From positions 935,501 through 999,500 of the forward strand of contig NZ_CP032677.1 of the NCBI RefSeq assembly GCF_003627215.1: 64,000 nucleotides of DNA, in the 5' to 3' direction. The notes below the pieces were generated by a model. It was not told the DNA's origin. It searched no databases and was given only the letters and a program-made list of their open reading frames with translations. This document shows, piece after piece, positions 29,728 through 39,803 of this stretch. The first letter of the stretch is position 1, and each line of letters begins with the position of its first letter. The DNA comes from Pseudomonas sp. Leaf58 (GTDB lineage: Bacteria; Pseudomonadota; Gammaproteobacteria; Pseudomonadales; Pseudomonadaceae). A program made the position numbers and the translations under genes.

Positions 29728-30876
29728 ATGATCCGCAGCAAACTGCCGAATGTCGGCACGACCATCTTCACTACCATGTCCCAGCTCGCCATGCAGACTG
29801 GCGCGCTCAACCTGTCCCAGGGCTTCCCCGACTTCAATGGCCCACAGGCGCTGCTCGACGCAGTCGGCCGGCATGTGGCTGCCGGGCATAACCAGTATTC
29901 GCCGATGACCGGCTTGCCGGCGCTGCGCCAGCAAGTGGCGGCCAAGGTCGAACGCTTGTACGGGGCCAGGGTGGATGCCGACCAAGAAGTGACCGTCACC
30001 CCCGGCGCCACCGAGGCGATCTTCTGTGCCATCCAGGCGGTGGTCCATGCCGGTGACGAAGTGATCGTCTTCGACCCTTGCTACGACAGCTACGAGCCGT
30101 CCGTGGAACTGGCCGGTGGCCGCTGCGTGCATGTGCAACTGAGCGATGGCGACTTCCGTATCGACTGGCAGACGTTCAGCGATGCCCTCAGCCCGCGCAC
30201 ACGCATGGTCATCCTCAATTCGCCGCATAACCCCAGCGGTGCGCTGATCACCCGCGAAGACCTTGACCAGCTCGCCCGCCTTATCGCCGACCGCGATATC
30301 TACCTGGTCAGCGACGAAGTCTACGAGCACCTGCTGTTTGACGGCGTGCGCCACGCCAGCGTGCTGGCCCATGAGCAGCTGTATCAACGCGCCTTCGTGG
30401 TCAGCTCATTCGGCAAAACCTACCACGTCACCGGCTGGAAGACCGGTTACGTGATCGCCCCGCCCGCGCTGAGCGCCGAGTTGCGCAAAGTGCACCAGTA
30501 CGTCAACTTCTGCGGCGTGACGCCATTGCAGTGCGCCCTGGCCGATTTCATGGCTGCGCACCCCGAGCATATCGACGAATTGCCGGCCTTCTACCAGGCC
30601 AAGCGCGACCTGTTCTGCGGCTTGCTGGAGGGTTCGCGATTCAGTTTTACCCGCACGGCGGGCACTTATTTCCAGCTGGTGGACTATTCGCAGATCCGCC
30701 CGGACCTGAACGATGTTGACATGTCGCTGTGGCTGACCCGTGAGCACGGCGTGGCGACCATCCCGGTGTCGGTGTTCTACCAGCAACCCATCCCCGAGCA
30801 ACGCCTGGTCCGCCTGTGCTTTGCCAAACGAGAGGAGACGCTGCGTCAGGCAGCGGAAAAACTATGCGCGATCTGA
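29728..30876 (+). CDS. PLP aminotransferase, YbdL-like (methionine salvage)
   Basis: The 382-residue fold-type I aminotransferase resembles E. coli YbdL and kynurenine aminotransferase-like enzymes that prefer methionine. The start is IRSKLPNVGTTIFTTMSQLA, the substrate loop LSQGFPDFNGP, the PLP contacts NSPHNPSGA and SDEVYEHLLFD, and the PLP lysine is in SSFGKTYHVTGWK. It overlaps the nitrilase-family gene by 13 bases. In that pair the aminotransferase makes a 2-oxo acid amide and the amidase removes it, a common methionine-salvage arrangement. Substrate is inferred. Confidence 0.85.
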   Translation: MIRSKLPNVGTTIFTTMSQLAMQTGALNLSQGFPDFNGPQALLDAVGRHVAAGHNQYSPMTGLPALRQQVAAKVERLYGARVDADQEVTVTPGATEAIFCAIQAVVHAGDEVIVFDPCYDSYEPSVELAGGRCVHVQLSDGDFRIDWQTFSDALSPRTRMVILNSPHNPSGALITREDLDQLARLIADRDIYLVSDEVYEHLLFDGVRHASVLAHEQLYQRAFVVSSFGKTYHVTGWKTGYVIAPPALSAELRKVHQYVNFCGVTPLQCALADFMAAHPEHIDELPAFYQAKRDLFCGLLEGSRFSFTRTAGTYFQLVDYSQIRPDLNDVDMSLWLTREHGVATIPVSVFYQQPIPEQRLVRLCFAKREETLRQAAEKLCAI

Positions 30877-31655
30877 GTGAACTGCCAAACCTGAAAGTTG
30901 CCCTGGTGCAGACCACCCTGGCCTGGCACGACCGTGAGGCCAACTATGCGCACTTCGAGGTGCTGCTGGAGCAGGCGGGCGAGGTGGACCTGGTAATCTT
31001 GCCGGAAATGTTCACCACCGGTTTCTCGATGCAGTCGGAAAGCCTGGCCGAACCGGAGCATGGCCCAACCTACAAATGGCTTAAGGCTCAGGCGAAGAAG
31101 TACAACGCGGTGATTACTGGCAGCGTGATCATTCAGGCCGCCGATGGCAGCCACCGCAACCGCCTGCTGTGGGCGCGGCCGGACGGCGAGATTTTGCATT
31201 ATGACAAGCGCCACCTCTTCCGCATGGCCGGTGAACACAAGCATTACACCCCGGGCGAGCGCCAGGTGCAGTTCGAATTGAAGGGCTGGCGGATTCGCCC
31301 GCTGATCTGCTACGACCTGCGCTTCCCAGTGTGGAGCCGCGACGCCCAGGACACCGACCTGCTGCTGTACACCGCCAACTGGCCCGCCGCGCGCCGCCAG
31401 CACTGGAACCGCCTGCTGCCGGCGCGGGGTATCGAGAACCTGTGCTATGTGGCAGCGGTCAACCGAGTGGGCACGGACGGCAAGGGCTTTGCCTATTCCG
31501 GCGACAGCCAGGTGCTGGACTTCCAGGGCGAGAGCCTGCTCAGTGCCGGGGAGGCGGATGGGGTGTTTACTGCGGTGCTGAGTGCGGCGGAATTGGCGGC
31601 GTACCGGGCCAAGTTCCCGGCCAACCTGGATGCCGATACCTTCGAGCTGCACTGA
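30864..31655 (+). CDS. Nitrilase-family amidohydrolase, omega-amidase-like (YafV)
   Basis: The 263-residue protein has the nitrilase triad: Glu in LPEMFTTGFSM, Lys in HYDKRHLFRMAGE and Cys in PLICYDLRFPVWSR. It is close to E. coli YafV and mammalian Nit2, which hydrolyse 2-oxoglutaramate or 2-oxosuccinamate. The start at 30864 overlaps the aminotransferase gene, arguing for one translational unit. Confidence 0.86.
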   Translation: MRDLSELPNLKVALVQTTLAWHDREANYAHFEVLLEQAGEVDLVILPEMFTTGFSMQSESLAEPEHGPTYKWLKAQAKKYNAVITGSVIIQAADGSHRNRLLWARPDGEILHYDKRHLFRMAGEHKHYTPGERQVQFELKGWRIRPLICYDLRFPVWSRDAQDTDLLLYTANWPAARRQHWNRLLPARGIENLCYVAAVNRVGTDGKGFAYSGDSQVLDFQGESLLSAGEADGVFTAVLSAAELAAYRAKFPANLDADTFELH

Positions 31656-31665
31656 CAGCCCGCTA

Positions 31666-31758
31666 CCGGCCTCTTCGCGGGTAAACCCGCTCCTACAGGA
31701 TCCTCACAGCTTTCGAATTCTGTGCTGTACCTGTGGGTATACCCGCGAAGGGGCCGGT
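31666..31758. repeat. REP pair, inverted
   Basis: CTCTTCGCGGGTAAACCCGC (31671-31690) and GTGGGTATACCCGCGAAG face each other around a spacer, between two convergent genes. Confidence 0.85.
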
Positions 31759-31779
31759 GCTGGTTACATCAATTTTCGA

Positions 31780-34344
31780 TCAATACACGTCTCGCCGATA
31801 CCGCCCATCCTCGATCAGCTGCTGTACTACCGCTGCTCCGAGAATGCCATTAAGCGCTGCGTCGACCCCCGCCGCCATCCCTTGCAGGCTGCCGCAAACA
31901 TACACACAGGCGCCATCCGCCACCCAGCGCTTGAACTCATCGGCCTGCTGCAGCAACACATCCTGCACATACACCTTCTCGGCCTGATCCCGCGAAAACG
32001 CCAGGTCCAGGCGTGCCAGGTCGCCGCTGTCCAACCAGCCTTGAAGCTCGTCACCACACAGCAGGTCATGCGCCCGGTTGCGCTCGCCGAACAGCAGCCA
32101 GTTGCGTTGCTCCCCAACATTCACTCGTGCGCGGATCAGGCTACGCAGGCCGGCCAGGCCAGTACCGTTGCCGATCAGGATCATTGGTGCAGCAGCTTCG
32201 GGCAGGTGGAAGGCGCCGTTGCGCCGCAGGCGCAGGCTCAGCGTACCGTTCAGTGGCAGGTACTCGGTGAGCCAGCCGGAGCCTAGGCCTAGGTGGCCAT
32301 CGGTGTGGCGTTCCTGGCGCACGATCAGCTCCAGCACGCCATCGCTGGCGATCGAGGCGATCGAGTATTCGCGGCTGCCGATCGGCACCAGTGCGTCGAC
32401 CAGCGCTTGTGGCTGCAAGCCGATCAGGTGATCGCGACGGGCCGGCAGCTGGCGACCGGCCAGGGCCTGGGCAAGGGTTTCGCTCAGGCCATTTACCTGC
32501 ACCTTGGCCCCGGGGGCCAAGGCCATGCCGTGGAGAAACGCATCGATCCGTGCCTGGCCGTTGAGTGGCAGGATTTCCACCAAGTCACCGGCCTCCCAGC
32601 TGGCGGGTTGTGCCGGTTGCAGGCCGAGCAGGTACACCGGCTGGCCTAGGCTGCCCGGGTTGAGCAACTCGCGGCGCACCAGCGACCAGTTGCCAAAACT
32701 CGGTGGCTGCCAGGCGGCCACCGGCTGGGCACCGGTCAGTTGCGCCAGTTCCTGTTGCCACTGCTGCAGGGCGGCCTGGTCGGCATTGTCCACTTCCACC
32801 GGGCTGAACGCGCTGCTGGCACCACGCTCACCTAGCCAGGCTTGCAGGCGGCGGGCAAAGCCGCAGAAGTGCGGGTATTGGCGGTCGCCAAGGGCGAGCA
32901 CGGCGTAGCTCAGGTTGCTCAGCGCCCAGGGCTGGCCGAGTACTTTGCGCTCGAAGCCGCGTGCACTGTCAGGCGCCTCGCCGTCACCAAAGGTGCTGAC
33001 CACAAACAACGCGCGGCGGGCTTGGCGCAAGTCGTTTTCACCCAGTTCTGCCAGGGCGCGCACCTGCACCGGCAGCCCGGCGGCTTGCAGTTGGCCGGCG
33101 CTCTGCCAGGCCAGTTGTTCGGCAAAGCCGCTCTGGCTGGCAAAACCAATCAGCCAGCCGTCGCTGCTGGCGTCGCTGCTGGCAACGTTGCCACGGGCAG
33201 TGCGTGCCTGGCGCTTTTTGCGGCGGCGGTCGAGGTACAGCAGCCAGCCGGTGACGAAGAACAGCGGCATGGTCAGGCTGGCGAGGGTGACGATAATGCG
33301 CCCCGGCAGGCCGAAGTATTCGCCCACGTGCAGGGCATAGACGCTCTGCAGCAGCTGGGCCTTGAAGGACTTGTCGCGGTAGCGGTCATGTTTTTTCACC
33401 TGGCCGGTGGCCGGGTCCAGCACCAGAGTGTTGAAGGCGCGTGGGTGGTCGGCGTCGTCCAGCAGGTAGAACAGGTTGGCCGGCTGGCCGCCAGCCGGTG
33501 GCAGGCGCAGGTTGTACATGGCCAGGCTCGGGCCGGCGGCGGCCTTGAGGTTGGCCCAGATCGCATCGTAGTCGACCACCAGCGGCGGGGCGTTGTTGTC
33601 GCTTTTCTGCGGCCCGTGGCGGCCACGGCCTTCGCCGCGTTTTTGCTGTTGGCCGGCGGCTGGGGCGTCGGCCAGCAGCTTGTTCAGGCCTTCGCGGTAC
33701 CACTCGTAGGACCAGAACAGCCCCGTCAGGGCGAACAGCAAGTAAAACAGCAGGCACCAAGTGCCAGCCACGGCGTGCAGGTCCCAATTGAAAGCGCGAC
33801 CTTTCTTGGCCCAGTCGAAGGTTAGCCAGGTACGCCAGTCCAGTGCCTTGCGCGGCCAGCGCAGGTACAAGCCAGAGAGGCAGAAGAACACCAGCATCAG
33901 TGTGCAAGCACCGGTGATCTGCCGGCCGGTATCGCCCATGGCCAGGAAACGGTGCAGGTTGAGCATGAGGTTGAAGAAGCCTTGCCCGGCCACTTCGCCC
34001 TTGAGTTCGCCGGTGTACGGGTCGGCATAGCGCAGCTGGCCGCGGCGTTCGCCCGGGGCTGGCGTGAAGAAGACCCGCGCGGCATTGCCATCGCGTATGT
34101 CCACCCACAGCATCGCCACCTTGTCCTGTTGCTGGGCCTCGACCCGCTGAACCAGCGCGGCCGGGGGCAGCACGCCTTCGGCGCGTACCTCTACCTTGAG
34201 TACATCGGCATTGAACGCGCGTAGCAGTTCTTCCTGAAACGAGTACAAGGCACCGGTGATACCCATCAAGGCCAGCACCAGGCCCGCGGTGATGCCAAAG
34301 AACCAGTGCAATTGGAACAGCGTCTTCTTCACCACGTCTCTCAC
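31780..34344 (-). CDS. PepSY/flavodoxin/FNR ferric reductase fusion
   Basis: The 854-residue membrane flavoprotein has an N-terminal PepSY-TM part with four membrane helices. The helices are near residues 8-35 ([21 protein letters not shown]), 143-163, 193-215 and 362-385. A flavodoxin domain follows (about 412-550, [11 protein letters not shown] and [15 protein letters not shown]), then an FAD/NAD(P)H reductase part ([22 protein letters not shown] and [10 protein letters not shown]). It should pass electrons from NADPH through FMN/FAD to ferric siderophores. It lies downstream of the Fiu-type receptor on the same strand, supporting iron release from siderophore. Substrate not shown. Confidence 0.85.
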   Translation of the reverse strand: MRDVVKKTLFQLHWFFGITAGLVLALMGITGALYSFQEELLRAFNADVLKVEVRAEGVLPPAALVQRVEAQQQDKVAMLWVDIRDGNAARVFFTPAPGERRGQLRYADPYTGELKGEVAGQGFFNLMLNLHRFLAMGDTGRQITGACTLMLVFFCLSGLYLRWPRKALDWRTWLTFDWAKKGRAFNWDLHAVAGTWCLLFYLLFALTGLFWSYEWYREGLNKLLADAPAAGQQQKRGEGRGRHGPQKSDNNAPPLVVDYDAIWANLKAAAGPSLAMYNLRLPPAGGQPANLFYLLDDADHPRAFNTLVLDPATGQVKKHDRYRDKSFKAQLLQSVYALHVGEYFGLPGRIIVTLASLTMPLFFVTGWLLYLDRRRKKRQARTARGNVASSDASSDGWLIGFASQSGFAEQLAWQSAGQLQAAGLPVQVRALAELGENDLRQARRALFVVSTFGDGEAPDSARGFERKVLGQPWALSNLSYAVLALGDRQYPHFCGFARRLQAWLGERGASSAFSPVEVDNADQAALQQWQQELAQLTGAQPVAAWQPPSFGNWSLVRRELLNPGSLGQPVYLLGLQPAQPASWEAGDLVEILPLNGQARIDAFLHGMALAPGAKVQVNGLSETLAQALAGRQLPARRDHLIGLQPQALVDALVPIGSREYSIASIASDGVLELIVRQERHTDGHLGLGSGWLTEYLPLNGTLSLRLRRNGAFHLPEAAAPMILIGNGTGLAGLRSLIRARVNVGEQRNWLLFGERNRAHDLLCGDELQGWLDSGDLARLDLAFSRDQAEKVYVQDVLLQQADEFKRWVADGACVYVCGSLQGMAAGVDAALNGILGAAVVQQLIEDGRYRRDVY

Positions 34345-34453
34345 CTTGAATGGCTGCCGCTACCTGCGCGGCGTGCATTATGCCTTGATACGCGAACGCC
34401 CCGCTCATAGGCAATGAACGGGGCGGGGGCTAGTTGTCAGGCTGGTGTTGTCG

Positions 34454-34557
34454 GTGCCGGCCTCTTCGCGGGCAAGCCCGCTCCTACACCGGCAAACCGC
34501 AGCCTGGTCACACGCCCCTGATGTAGGAGCGGGTTTACCCGCGAAAGGGCCGGCACA
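34454..34557. repeat. REP pair, inverted
   Basis: CTCTTCGCGGGCAAGCCCGC (34462-34481) and GCGGGTTTACCCGCGAAAG are arranged head to head between the reductase and receptor genes. Confidence 0.85.
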
Positions 34558-34594
34558 GGCGCAGCCCATTCAACAGCTCAACCCAGCCCAGACA

Positions 34595-36907
34595 TCAGAA
34601 GTGCACGCTGGTGGTCAACAGTGCTGTCCGCCCGGCCGCTTGGTTGGCGAAGTGGGTGGAGAAGGTCTTGTCGTAGTACACCTCGTTGGTCAGGTTCTGC
34701 ACGTTCAACTGCAGGTCGACGTTCTTGGTCAGCTTGTAGGCGGCCATGGCGTCGTAGCGCACGTAGCTGTCGACCACGGTGGTGTTGGCCACGCTGCCGT
34801 ATACCTCATCCATGTAGAACGCACCGCCACCGATCGTTAGCCTTGGGGTAATGGAGTAGGTGGTCCACAAGCTGGCGCTGTTATTCGGAGTGTTCGGCAG
34901 CTGGTTGCCGTCGTTAACCTTGCCCACCGCGCCGCCGTCGATCTGGCGAGCTTCCATGTAGGTGTAGCCGGCGAACACTTGCCATTTTTCGGTCAGTTTG
35001 CCGCTGGCCGACAGCTCGATGCCCTGCACGCGGGTTTCGCCGACGTTCTCGTAGGTGGTGGTGTCCACCTGCACACGGGCGTTGTCCTTTTCGGTGCGGA
35101 ACAGCGCGGCGGCCAAGGACAGGCGCTGGTCGAGCAAGTCCCACTTGGTACCGATTTCGTAGTTGGTGGTTTCTTCCGGCTCCAGGTCGCTGCTCAGCAG
35201 GTTGCCGCCGCGGTCGGTGGTGTTACCCAGTGGGTTGCCCTCAGTGCCTTCGCCCAACATCGCACCCGGCGGGGTAGCGGAGGTGGCGTAGGAAACGTAG
35301 ATGCTGCCGTTTTCAGCAGGTTTCCATACCAGGCCCAGCTGGCCCGTGACGAACTCGCTGGTGTCTTTACCCTTGGCGACCACGCCCTTGCTGTTCACCG
35401 CGGTGGCGCCAGTGGCGTCGTGGCTGCGGTACTGGGTGTCGAAGTGGTCATAACGCAGGCCCATGTTCAACAGCCACTGCGGCGACAGCTCAAGGGTGTC
35501 GAAGACGTAGATCGCGCGGGTGTTGCTCTTGGTGTCGGTGCCTGCGTAGTCGCGGGCGATGCTGCCGTTCCAAGGGTCATCCGGGTTCGGGTTGCTCAGC
35601 GAGGTGCAGTTGTAACCGCTGGTGGCACCGATCATGCCAGGGGTGCAGTTGGTGTTGGCGGTGCCGCCTGGCACGGTGTCGGTGTCGACGGTATAGCTCG
35701 ACCGCTTGCTCTCTTCACGGCTCAGCTCGATACCGGTCGAGAAGCTGTTCTTCAGGCCGCCGACATAAAACTCGCCGAACAGGTCGGTTTGGTTAGTGGT
35801 GGTGGCAGTGTTGCCTACACGGCTGTTGGCACGGCGCCAGACGCTGCCGTTGTTGACGTTGCCCTTGCTGTCATCGGGCTGGGTGAGGATGTAGTCCTGC
35901 ATGCTGTTGCCGTGACGCAGAGTGTTCTTGATGGTCAGCGAGTCGGTCAGGTCGTGCTCGATGGCGAAGGTGGCGATGTCCACGCGTGCCTTGCGGAAGT
36001 CGCGACCGGTCAGGCCATAGAAGTTGTCGCTGTCGCCACCGTCATACGGCTTGCTCGGGTGCGCGGAGGTACGGGCAGTGCTGCCGCCGGTCGGGATGGT
36101 GTACGGGATGCCCGAATCTGGCAGGTCGTCGCTTTCCAGGTGGTAATAATCGAGGTTGACGCGGGTCGGCGTGCCCAGGCCGAAGGCCAGGGACGGGGCG
36201 ATACCCCAACGGTCGTAGTTGACCTTGTCGCGGCCAGCAACGTTGCTTTCATGGGTCATCAGGTTCAGGCGGCCAGCCACGCTATCGCTGAACTGGTAGT
36301 TGCCATCGAAGGTGTAGCGCTGGGTCTGGTCACTGCCCCAGGTCCAGGCTCCGTCCAGCGAGTTGCCCAAGTGGGCGCGCTTGCTCACCAAGTTGATGGT
36401 GCCGCCAGCGGCGCCACGGCCACCAATGGCCGAGTTAGGGCCCTTGGCCACTTCCACCGATTCGATGGCGAAGATTTCGCGGGTTTGCGCACCGGTGTCA
36501 CGCACGCCGTCCAAATAAGTGTCGCCCTGGGCGTCGAAGCCGCGGATGAACGGGCGGTCGCCTTGCGGGTTGCCGCCTTCGCCAGCGCCGAAGGTAATGC
36601 CCGGCACGGTGCGCAGGGCATCCTGCAGGGTCAGGGCGTTGGTGTCCTTGATCACCTGCTGCGGGATCACGGTAACCGAGCGCGGGGTGTCTACCAGCGG
36701 CGCGGTGTACTTCTGCGAGGAAGCTTTCTCGACCTTGTAGTCGGTGCTGGCCTGTTCCGCCTTGCCATTGATGCTAGTGGCGTCGAGGGTGATCGCGCTG
36801 CTGGCGGCCGGGTCGGCGGCGTAGGCCGACGAGGCGCTGAGGGCAACGCCGATGGCGGATACGATCAGGCGTGGTGAGCTCACTGCAGATGGTACGTACT
36901 GGCGCAT
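34595..36907 (-). CDS. fiu: TonB-dependent siderophore receptor, Fiu/PiuA type
   Basis: The 770-residue receptor has a signal peptide (cut near SAYAADPAAS), a plug domain (about residues 55-165, APLVDTPRSVTVIPQQVIKDTN) and a 22-strand barrel ending in the aromatic VHF. There is no N-terminal STN signalling domain, so it does not work through an anti-sigma factor. Receptors of this family take up catecholate-type siderophores and related drugs. The neighbouring piuC and the ferric reductase match the piuA-piuC-piuB arrangement of pseudomonads. Exact ligand unknown. Confidence 0.9.
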   Translation of the reverse strand: MRQYVPSAVSSPRLIVSAIGVALSASSAYAADPAASSAITLDATSINGKAEQASTDYKVEKASSQKYTAPLVDTPRSVTVIPQQVIKDTNALTLQDALRTVPGITFGAGEGGNPQGDRPFIRGFDAQGDTYLDGVRDTGAQTREIFAIESVEVAKGPNSAIGGRGAAGGTINLVSKRAHLGNSLDGAWTWGSDQTQRYTFDGNYQFSDSVAGRLNLMTHESNVAGRDKVNYDRWGIAPSLAFGLGTPTRVNLDYYHLESDDLPDSGIPYTIPTGGSTARTSAHPSKPYDGGDSDNFYGLTGRDFRKARVDIATFAIEHDLTDSLTIKNTLRHGNSMQDYILTQPDDSKGNVNNGSVWRRANSRVGNTATTTNQTDLFGEFYVGGLKNSFSTGIELSREESKRSSYTVDTDTVPGGTANTNCTPGMIGATSGYNCTSLSNPNPDDPWNGSIARDYAGTDTKSNTRAIYVFDTLELSPQWLLNMGLRYDHFDTQYRSHDATGATAVNSKGVVAKGKDTSEFVTGQLGLVWKPAENGSIYVSYATSATPPGAMLGEGTEGNPLGNTTDRGGNLLSSDLEPEETTNYEIGTKWDLLDQRLSLAAALFRTEKDNARVQVDTTTYENVGETRVQGIELSASGKLTEKWQVFAGYTYMEARQIDGGAVGKVNDGNQLPNTPNNSASLWTTYSITPRLTIGGGAFYMDEVYGSVANTTVVDSYVRYDAMAAYKLTKNVDLQLNVQNLTNEVYYDKTFSTHFANQAAGRTALLTTSVHF

Positions 36908-36957
36908 TGCTTAGGACCTTCCCCAAGGTGTTAATGCGACGGATGTTAATGTAAGCG

Positions 36958-36972
36958 ATTGTGAGTCACAAT
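36958..36972. promoter_or_regulatory. Palindrome in the fiu-piuC promoter region
   Basis: ATTGTGA-G-TCACAAT is a perfect 7-1-7 inverted repeat, 51 bases before the fiu start and 158 bases before piuC. Spacing and position fit a dimeric regulator. The 7-1-7 layout is that of Fur sites, although the sequence is a poor match to Fur, and the half-sites are too close for a CRP site. Confidence 0.45.
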
Positions 36973-37129
36973 TGAGAGCGGTTACCATTTGTGAAGAATT
37001 TACATTCTTTACATTTTGCCTTTACGGTTTCATCAAGCTGAAACGTCTTAAGCGGCGAATGGGACTTGTGAAGTGCAAAAGGGAATCAATATCATTGGCC
37101 CCTTCACATTTGCTGACGGTGCTGCTGCC

Positions 37130-37810
37130 ATGCTGCTTCACATCCCTGGCCTGTTCGACGTCGATGAACTGGCCCGTATCCGCGAGGCGCTGGAGCAGGC
37201 CGACTGGGCCGATGGCAAGGTCACGGCCGGCTACCAGTCGGCCAAGGCCAAGCACAACCTGCAGCTGCCGGAAGGCCACCCGCTGGCCAAGGAGATCGGC
37301 AGCGCGCTGATCGAGCGCCTGTGGAAAACCCCACGGTTCATGTCGGCGGCCCTCCCGCACAAGGTGTTCCCGCCGCTGATCAACTGCTATCGCGAAGGCG
37401 GTAATTTCGGCTTTCATATCGACAATGCCCTGCGCCAGCCCAAGGGCAGCCCGGAGCGGGTGCGCACCGACCTGTCCTCGACGCTGTTCCTCAGCGACCC
37501 GCACAGTTACGACGGCGGCGAGCTGGTTATTCAGGACACCTATGGCGTGCAGCAGGTCAAGCTCGCCGCCGGTGACCTGGTGCTGTACCCGGGCACCAGC
37601 CTGCACAAGGTCAACCCGGTGACCCGTGGCCAGCGTTACGCGGCATTCTTCTGGACCCAGAGCCTGGTGCGCGAGGACAGCCAGCGGGCGCTGCTGTTCG
37701 AGATGGACAATGCCATCCAGCAGCTCACCGCCGATGTACCGGACCATCCTTCGCTGCTGCAGCTGACGGGTACCTACCACAACCTGCTGCGCCGCTGGGC
37801 TGAGGTCTGA
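37130..37810 (+). CDS. piuC: PiuC, Fe(II)/2-oxoglutarate dioxygenase
   Basis: The 226-residue dioxygenase (YbiX family) has the H-x-D...H iron triad (His and Asp in [12 protein letters not shown], second His in [11 protein letters not shown]) and the 2-oxoglutarate Arg in [11 protein letters not shown]. PiuC is iron-regulated and regularly paired with Fiu/PiuA receptors; its substrate is not known. The ATG at 37130 begins the family MLLHIPGLF. An open frame back to 37073 adds residues with no match. It is divergent from fiu. Confidence 0.92.
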   Translation: MLLHIPGLFDVDELARIREALEQADWADGKVTAGYQSAKAKHNLQLPEGHPLAKEIGSALIERLWKTPRFMSAALPHKVFPPLINCYREGGNFGFHIDNALRQPKGSPERVRTDLSSTLFLSDPHSYDGGELVIQDTYGVQQVKLAAGDLVLYPGTSLHKVNPVTRGQRYAAFFWTQSLVREDSQRALLFEMDNAIQQLTADVPDHPSLLQLTGTYHNLLRRWAEV

Positions 37811-37813
37811 GCC

Positions 37814-38563
37814 GTGTCCTATCAGTTGCGGCGTGAAGAAGTGGTGGATGTGGCCGGTTTGCAGGCCATGCTCGAGGACAGCCCTGGCAAAGCCGCCCAG
37901 GCGATTCTGGCAGCAGCAGGGCAGGGCGCGGTCGAGGCACAGTTGTTGTTGGGGCAGATCCTGCTCGACGGGCGCGGTATCGAAGCGGATGCCGGCGTGG
38001 CCCGGCGCTGGTTCGGCATCGCCGCGCAGGGTGGCAGCGCCATGGCGCACAACATGCTCGGGCGTTGCCTGGAGCATGGCTGGGGTGGCGAGCCAAGCTT
38101 GACCCAGGCGGCCATTCACTATGCACGTGCGGCTGACGCGGGGCTGGACTGGGGGTTGTATAACCTGGGCAACCTGCTGGCTACCGGGCGTGGGGTAGCG
38201 GCCAATCAGGCGCAGGCGCTGATGTGTTACGAGAAGGCCGCGCACCTGGGGCATGCCAAGTCGATGAACCTGTATGGGCGTTATTTGGAGCAGGGCATTG
38301 CCACTGCGCCCAACCCGGCGCGGGCGCTGCGCTGGTATCGGCGTTCAGCCGAGGCGGGGGATTTCCGTGGCATGTTCAGCTTGGCGCTGGTGCTGGTCGA
38401 GCGCGGTCAGGTGGCGGAGGCGGGGCCCTGGCTGGAGCGGGCGCGGGTCGAGGGCAACTTGAATTTCCTGCGCGCTGCGCTGGTGACCTTGCAGGGAGCG
38501 GGGCCGGTATTGATGGCCTTTGCGGCACGTTATGCCGAAGAAATCGAACGGCGTGGGGCGTGA
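37814..38563 (+). CDS. Sel1-like TPR repeat protein
   Basis: The 249-residue protein starts at GTG three bases after piuC. It has at least four Sel1 repeats (GQGAVEAQLLLGQILLDGRGI, GGSAMAHNMLGRCLEHGWGG, GLDWGLYNLGNLLATGRGV, GHAKSMNLYGRYLEQG). No signal peptide is evident. It is very likely in one operon with piuC and often accompanies it in Pseudomonas, but its job in iron use is unknown. Confidence 0.85.
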   Translation: MSYQLRREEVVDVAGLQAMLEDSPGKAAQAILAAAGQGAVEAQLLLGQILLDGRGIEADAGVARRWFGIAAQGGSAMAHNMLGRCLEHGWGGEPSLTQAAIHYARAADAGLDWGLYNLGNLLATGRGVAANQAQALMCYEKAAHLGHAKSMNLYGRYLEQGIATAPNPARALRWYRRSAEAGDFRGMFSLALVLVERGQVAEAGPWLERARVEGNLNFLRAALVTLQGAGPVLMAFAARYAEEIERRGA

Positions 38564-38610
38564 GGCTGCCTGTGCCGGCGATAAGGCCGGTGCAGGAAAG
38601 CACAAATGAA

Positions 38611-38632
38611 AACGGGGCCTTGCGGCCCCGTT
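38611..38632 (-). terminator. Terminator of speC
   Basis: On the minus strand AACGGGGCC-GCAA-GGCCCCGTT is followed by TTCA, six bases after the speC stop. The stem also lies between convergent genes and may stop the Sel1 transcript. Confidence 0.8.
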
Positions 38633-38637
38633 GTGCA

Positions 38638-39801
38638 TTACAGGTAGTAAGCCTTCAGCGGCGGGAAGCCGTTGAATTCCACTGCGCTGTAGCTGGTGGT
38701 GTAGGCACCGGTCGACAGCCAGTACAGGCGGTCACCGATGGCCAGGTTCAGCGGCAGCCCGTACTTGTAGTTTTCATACATGATGTCGGCGCTGTCGCAG
38801 GTTGGGCCGGCAATGACCACTTCTTCGGCTTCGCCTTTCTTCTCGGTCCAGATCGGGAACTTGATGGCTTCGTCCATGGTTTCGATCAGGCCGGAGAATT
38901 TGCCCACGTCGGTGTAGATCCAGCGCTCGACGGCGGTACGCGATTTGCGCGCTACCAGCACCACTTCGCTGACCAGGATGCCGGCGTTGGCGATCAGCGA
39001 ACGGCCTGGCTCAAGGATGATTTCCGGCAGGTCGTCACCGAAGTCTTCCTTCAGGAAGCGGATGATTTCTTCGGCGTAGGTTTCCAGGCTGTTGGTACGG
39101 GTGATGTAGTTGGCCGGGAAGCCACCACCCATGTTGATCAGCTTCAGCTCGATGCCGTCTTCTTCTTTCAGGCGCTCGAAGATCACCTTGACCTTGGCAA
39201 TAGCTGCGTCCCACACGCTGATGTCGCGCTGCTGCGAGCCCACGTGGAAGGAGATGCCGTAAGGCACCAGGCCCAAGTCGCGGGCGAGGATCAGCAGGTC
39301 CATGGCCATGTCGGTTTGGCAACCGAACTTGCGCGACAGCGGCCAGTCGGCAGTGGTGGAGCCTTCGGTGAGGATACGCACGTACACTTTCGAGCCTGGG
39401 GCGGCCTTGGCGATGTTGCGCAGGTCGGCTTCCGAGTCGGTGGCATACAGACGCACGCCCTTCTCGTAGAAGTAACGGATGTCCTTGGACTTCTTGATGG
39501 TGTTGCCATAGCTGATACGGTCAGCGCTGACACCGCGGCCCAGCACTTTGTCCAACTCGTAGATCGAAGCGATGTCGAAGCTCGAACCTTTCTCTTTAAG
39601 CAGGTCGATGATTTCGACGGCTGGGTTGGCCTTGACTGCGTAGTACACCTTGGCGAACTCGAAACCCGCGCGCAGGTCGTCATAGGCCTTGCTGATCATC
39701 TGGGTGTCGATGAGTACGAAAGGGGTTTCCTGCTTGTCGGCGAACGCCTTCATTTTCTGGAAGGTGTCACGCGCGAAATAGTCTTCGACCTGGATCGACA
39801 T
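38638..39801 (-). CDS. speC: Ornithine decarboxylase, fold-type III
   Basis: The 387-residue protein is a eukaryote-like (alanine racemase-fold) ornithine/lysine decarboxylase producing putrescine. The PLP lysine is in KVYYAVKANPAVEI, PLP-phosphate contact in LINMGGGFPANY and EPGRSLIANAG, and the catalytic Cys across the dimer in GPTCDSADIMYE. The ATG at 39801 (MSIQVEDYFARDTF) has GGAG nine bases upstream; two upstream in-frame starts have no such support. A small ORF ends two bases before it. Confidence 0.93.
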   Translation of the reverse strand: MSIQVEDYFARDTFQKMKAFADKQETPFVLIDTQMISKAYDDLRAGFEFAKVYYAVKANPAVEIIDLLKEKGSSFDIASIYELDKVLGRGVSADRISYGNTIKKSKDIRYFYEKGVRLYATDSEADLRNIAKAAPGSKVYVRILTEGSTTADWPLSRKFGCQTDMAMDLLILARDLGLVPYGISFHVGSQQRDISVWDAAIAKVKVIFERLKEEDGIELKLINMGGGFPANYITRTNSLETYAEEIIRFLKEDFGDDLPEIILEPGRSLIANAGILVSEVVLVARKSRTAVERWIYTDVGKFSGLIETMDEAIKFPIWTEKKGEAEEVVIAGPTCDSADIMYENYKYGLPLNLAIGDRLYWLSTGAYTTSYSAVEFNGFPPLKAYYL

Positions 39802-39803
39802 GC

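Noticed and set aside
34979..36877. 632-codon open frame opposite the fiu receptor
   Set aside because: Composition (Val/Gly/Ala repeats) is that of an antisense GC-frame shadow; the receptor on the minus strand is unmistakable.
36961..36970. CRP site at the fiu-piuC palindrome
   Set aside because: The TGTGA and TCACA halves are only one base apart, while CRP needs six.
37022..38254. 410-codon frame opposite piuC and the Sel1 gene
   Set aside because: Antisense shadow of two well-supported genes.
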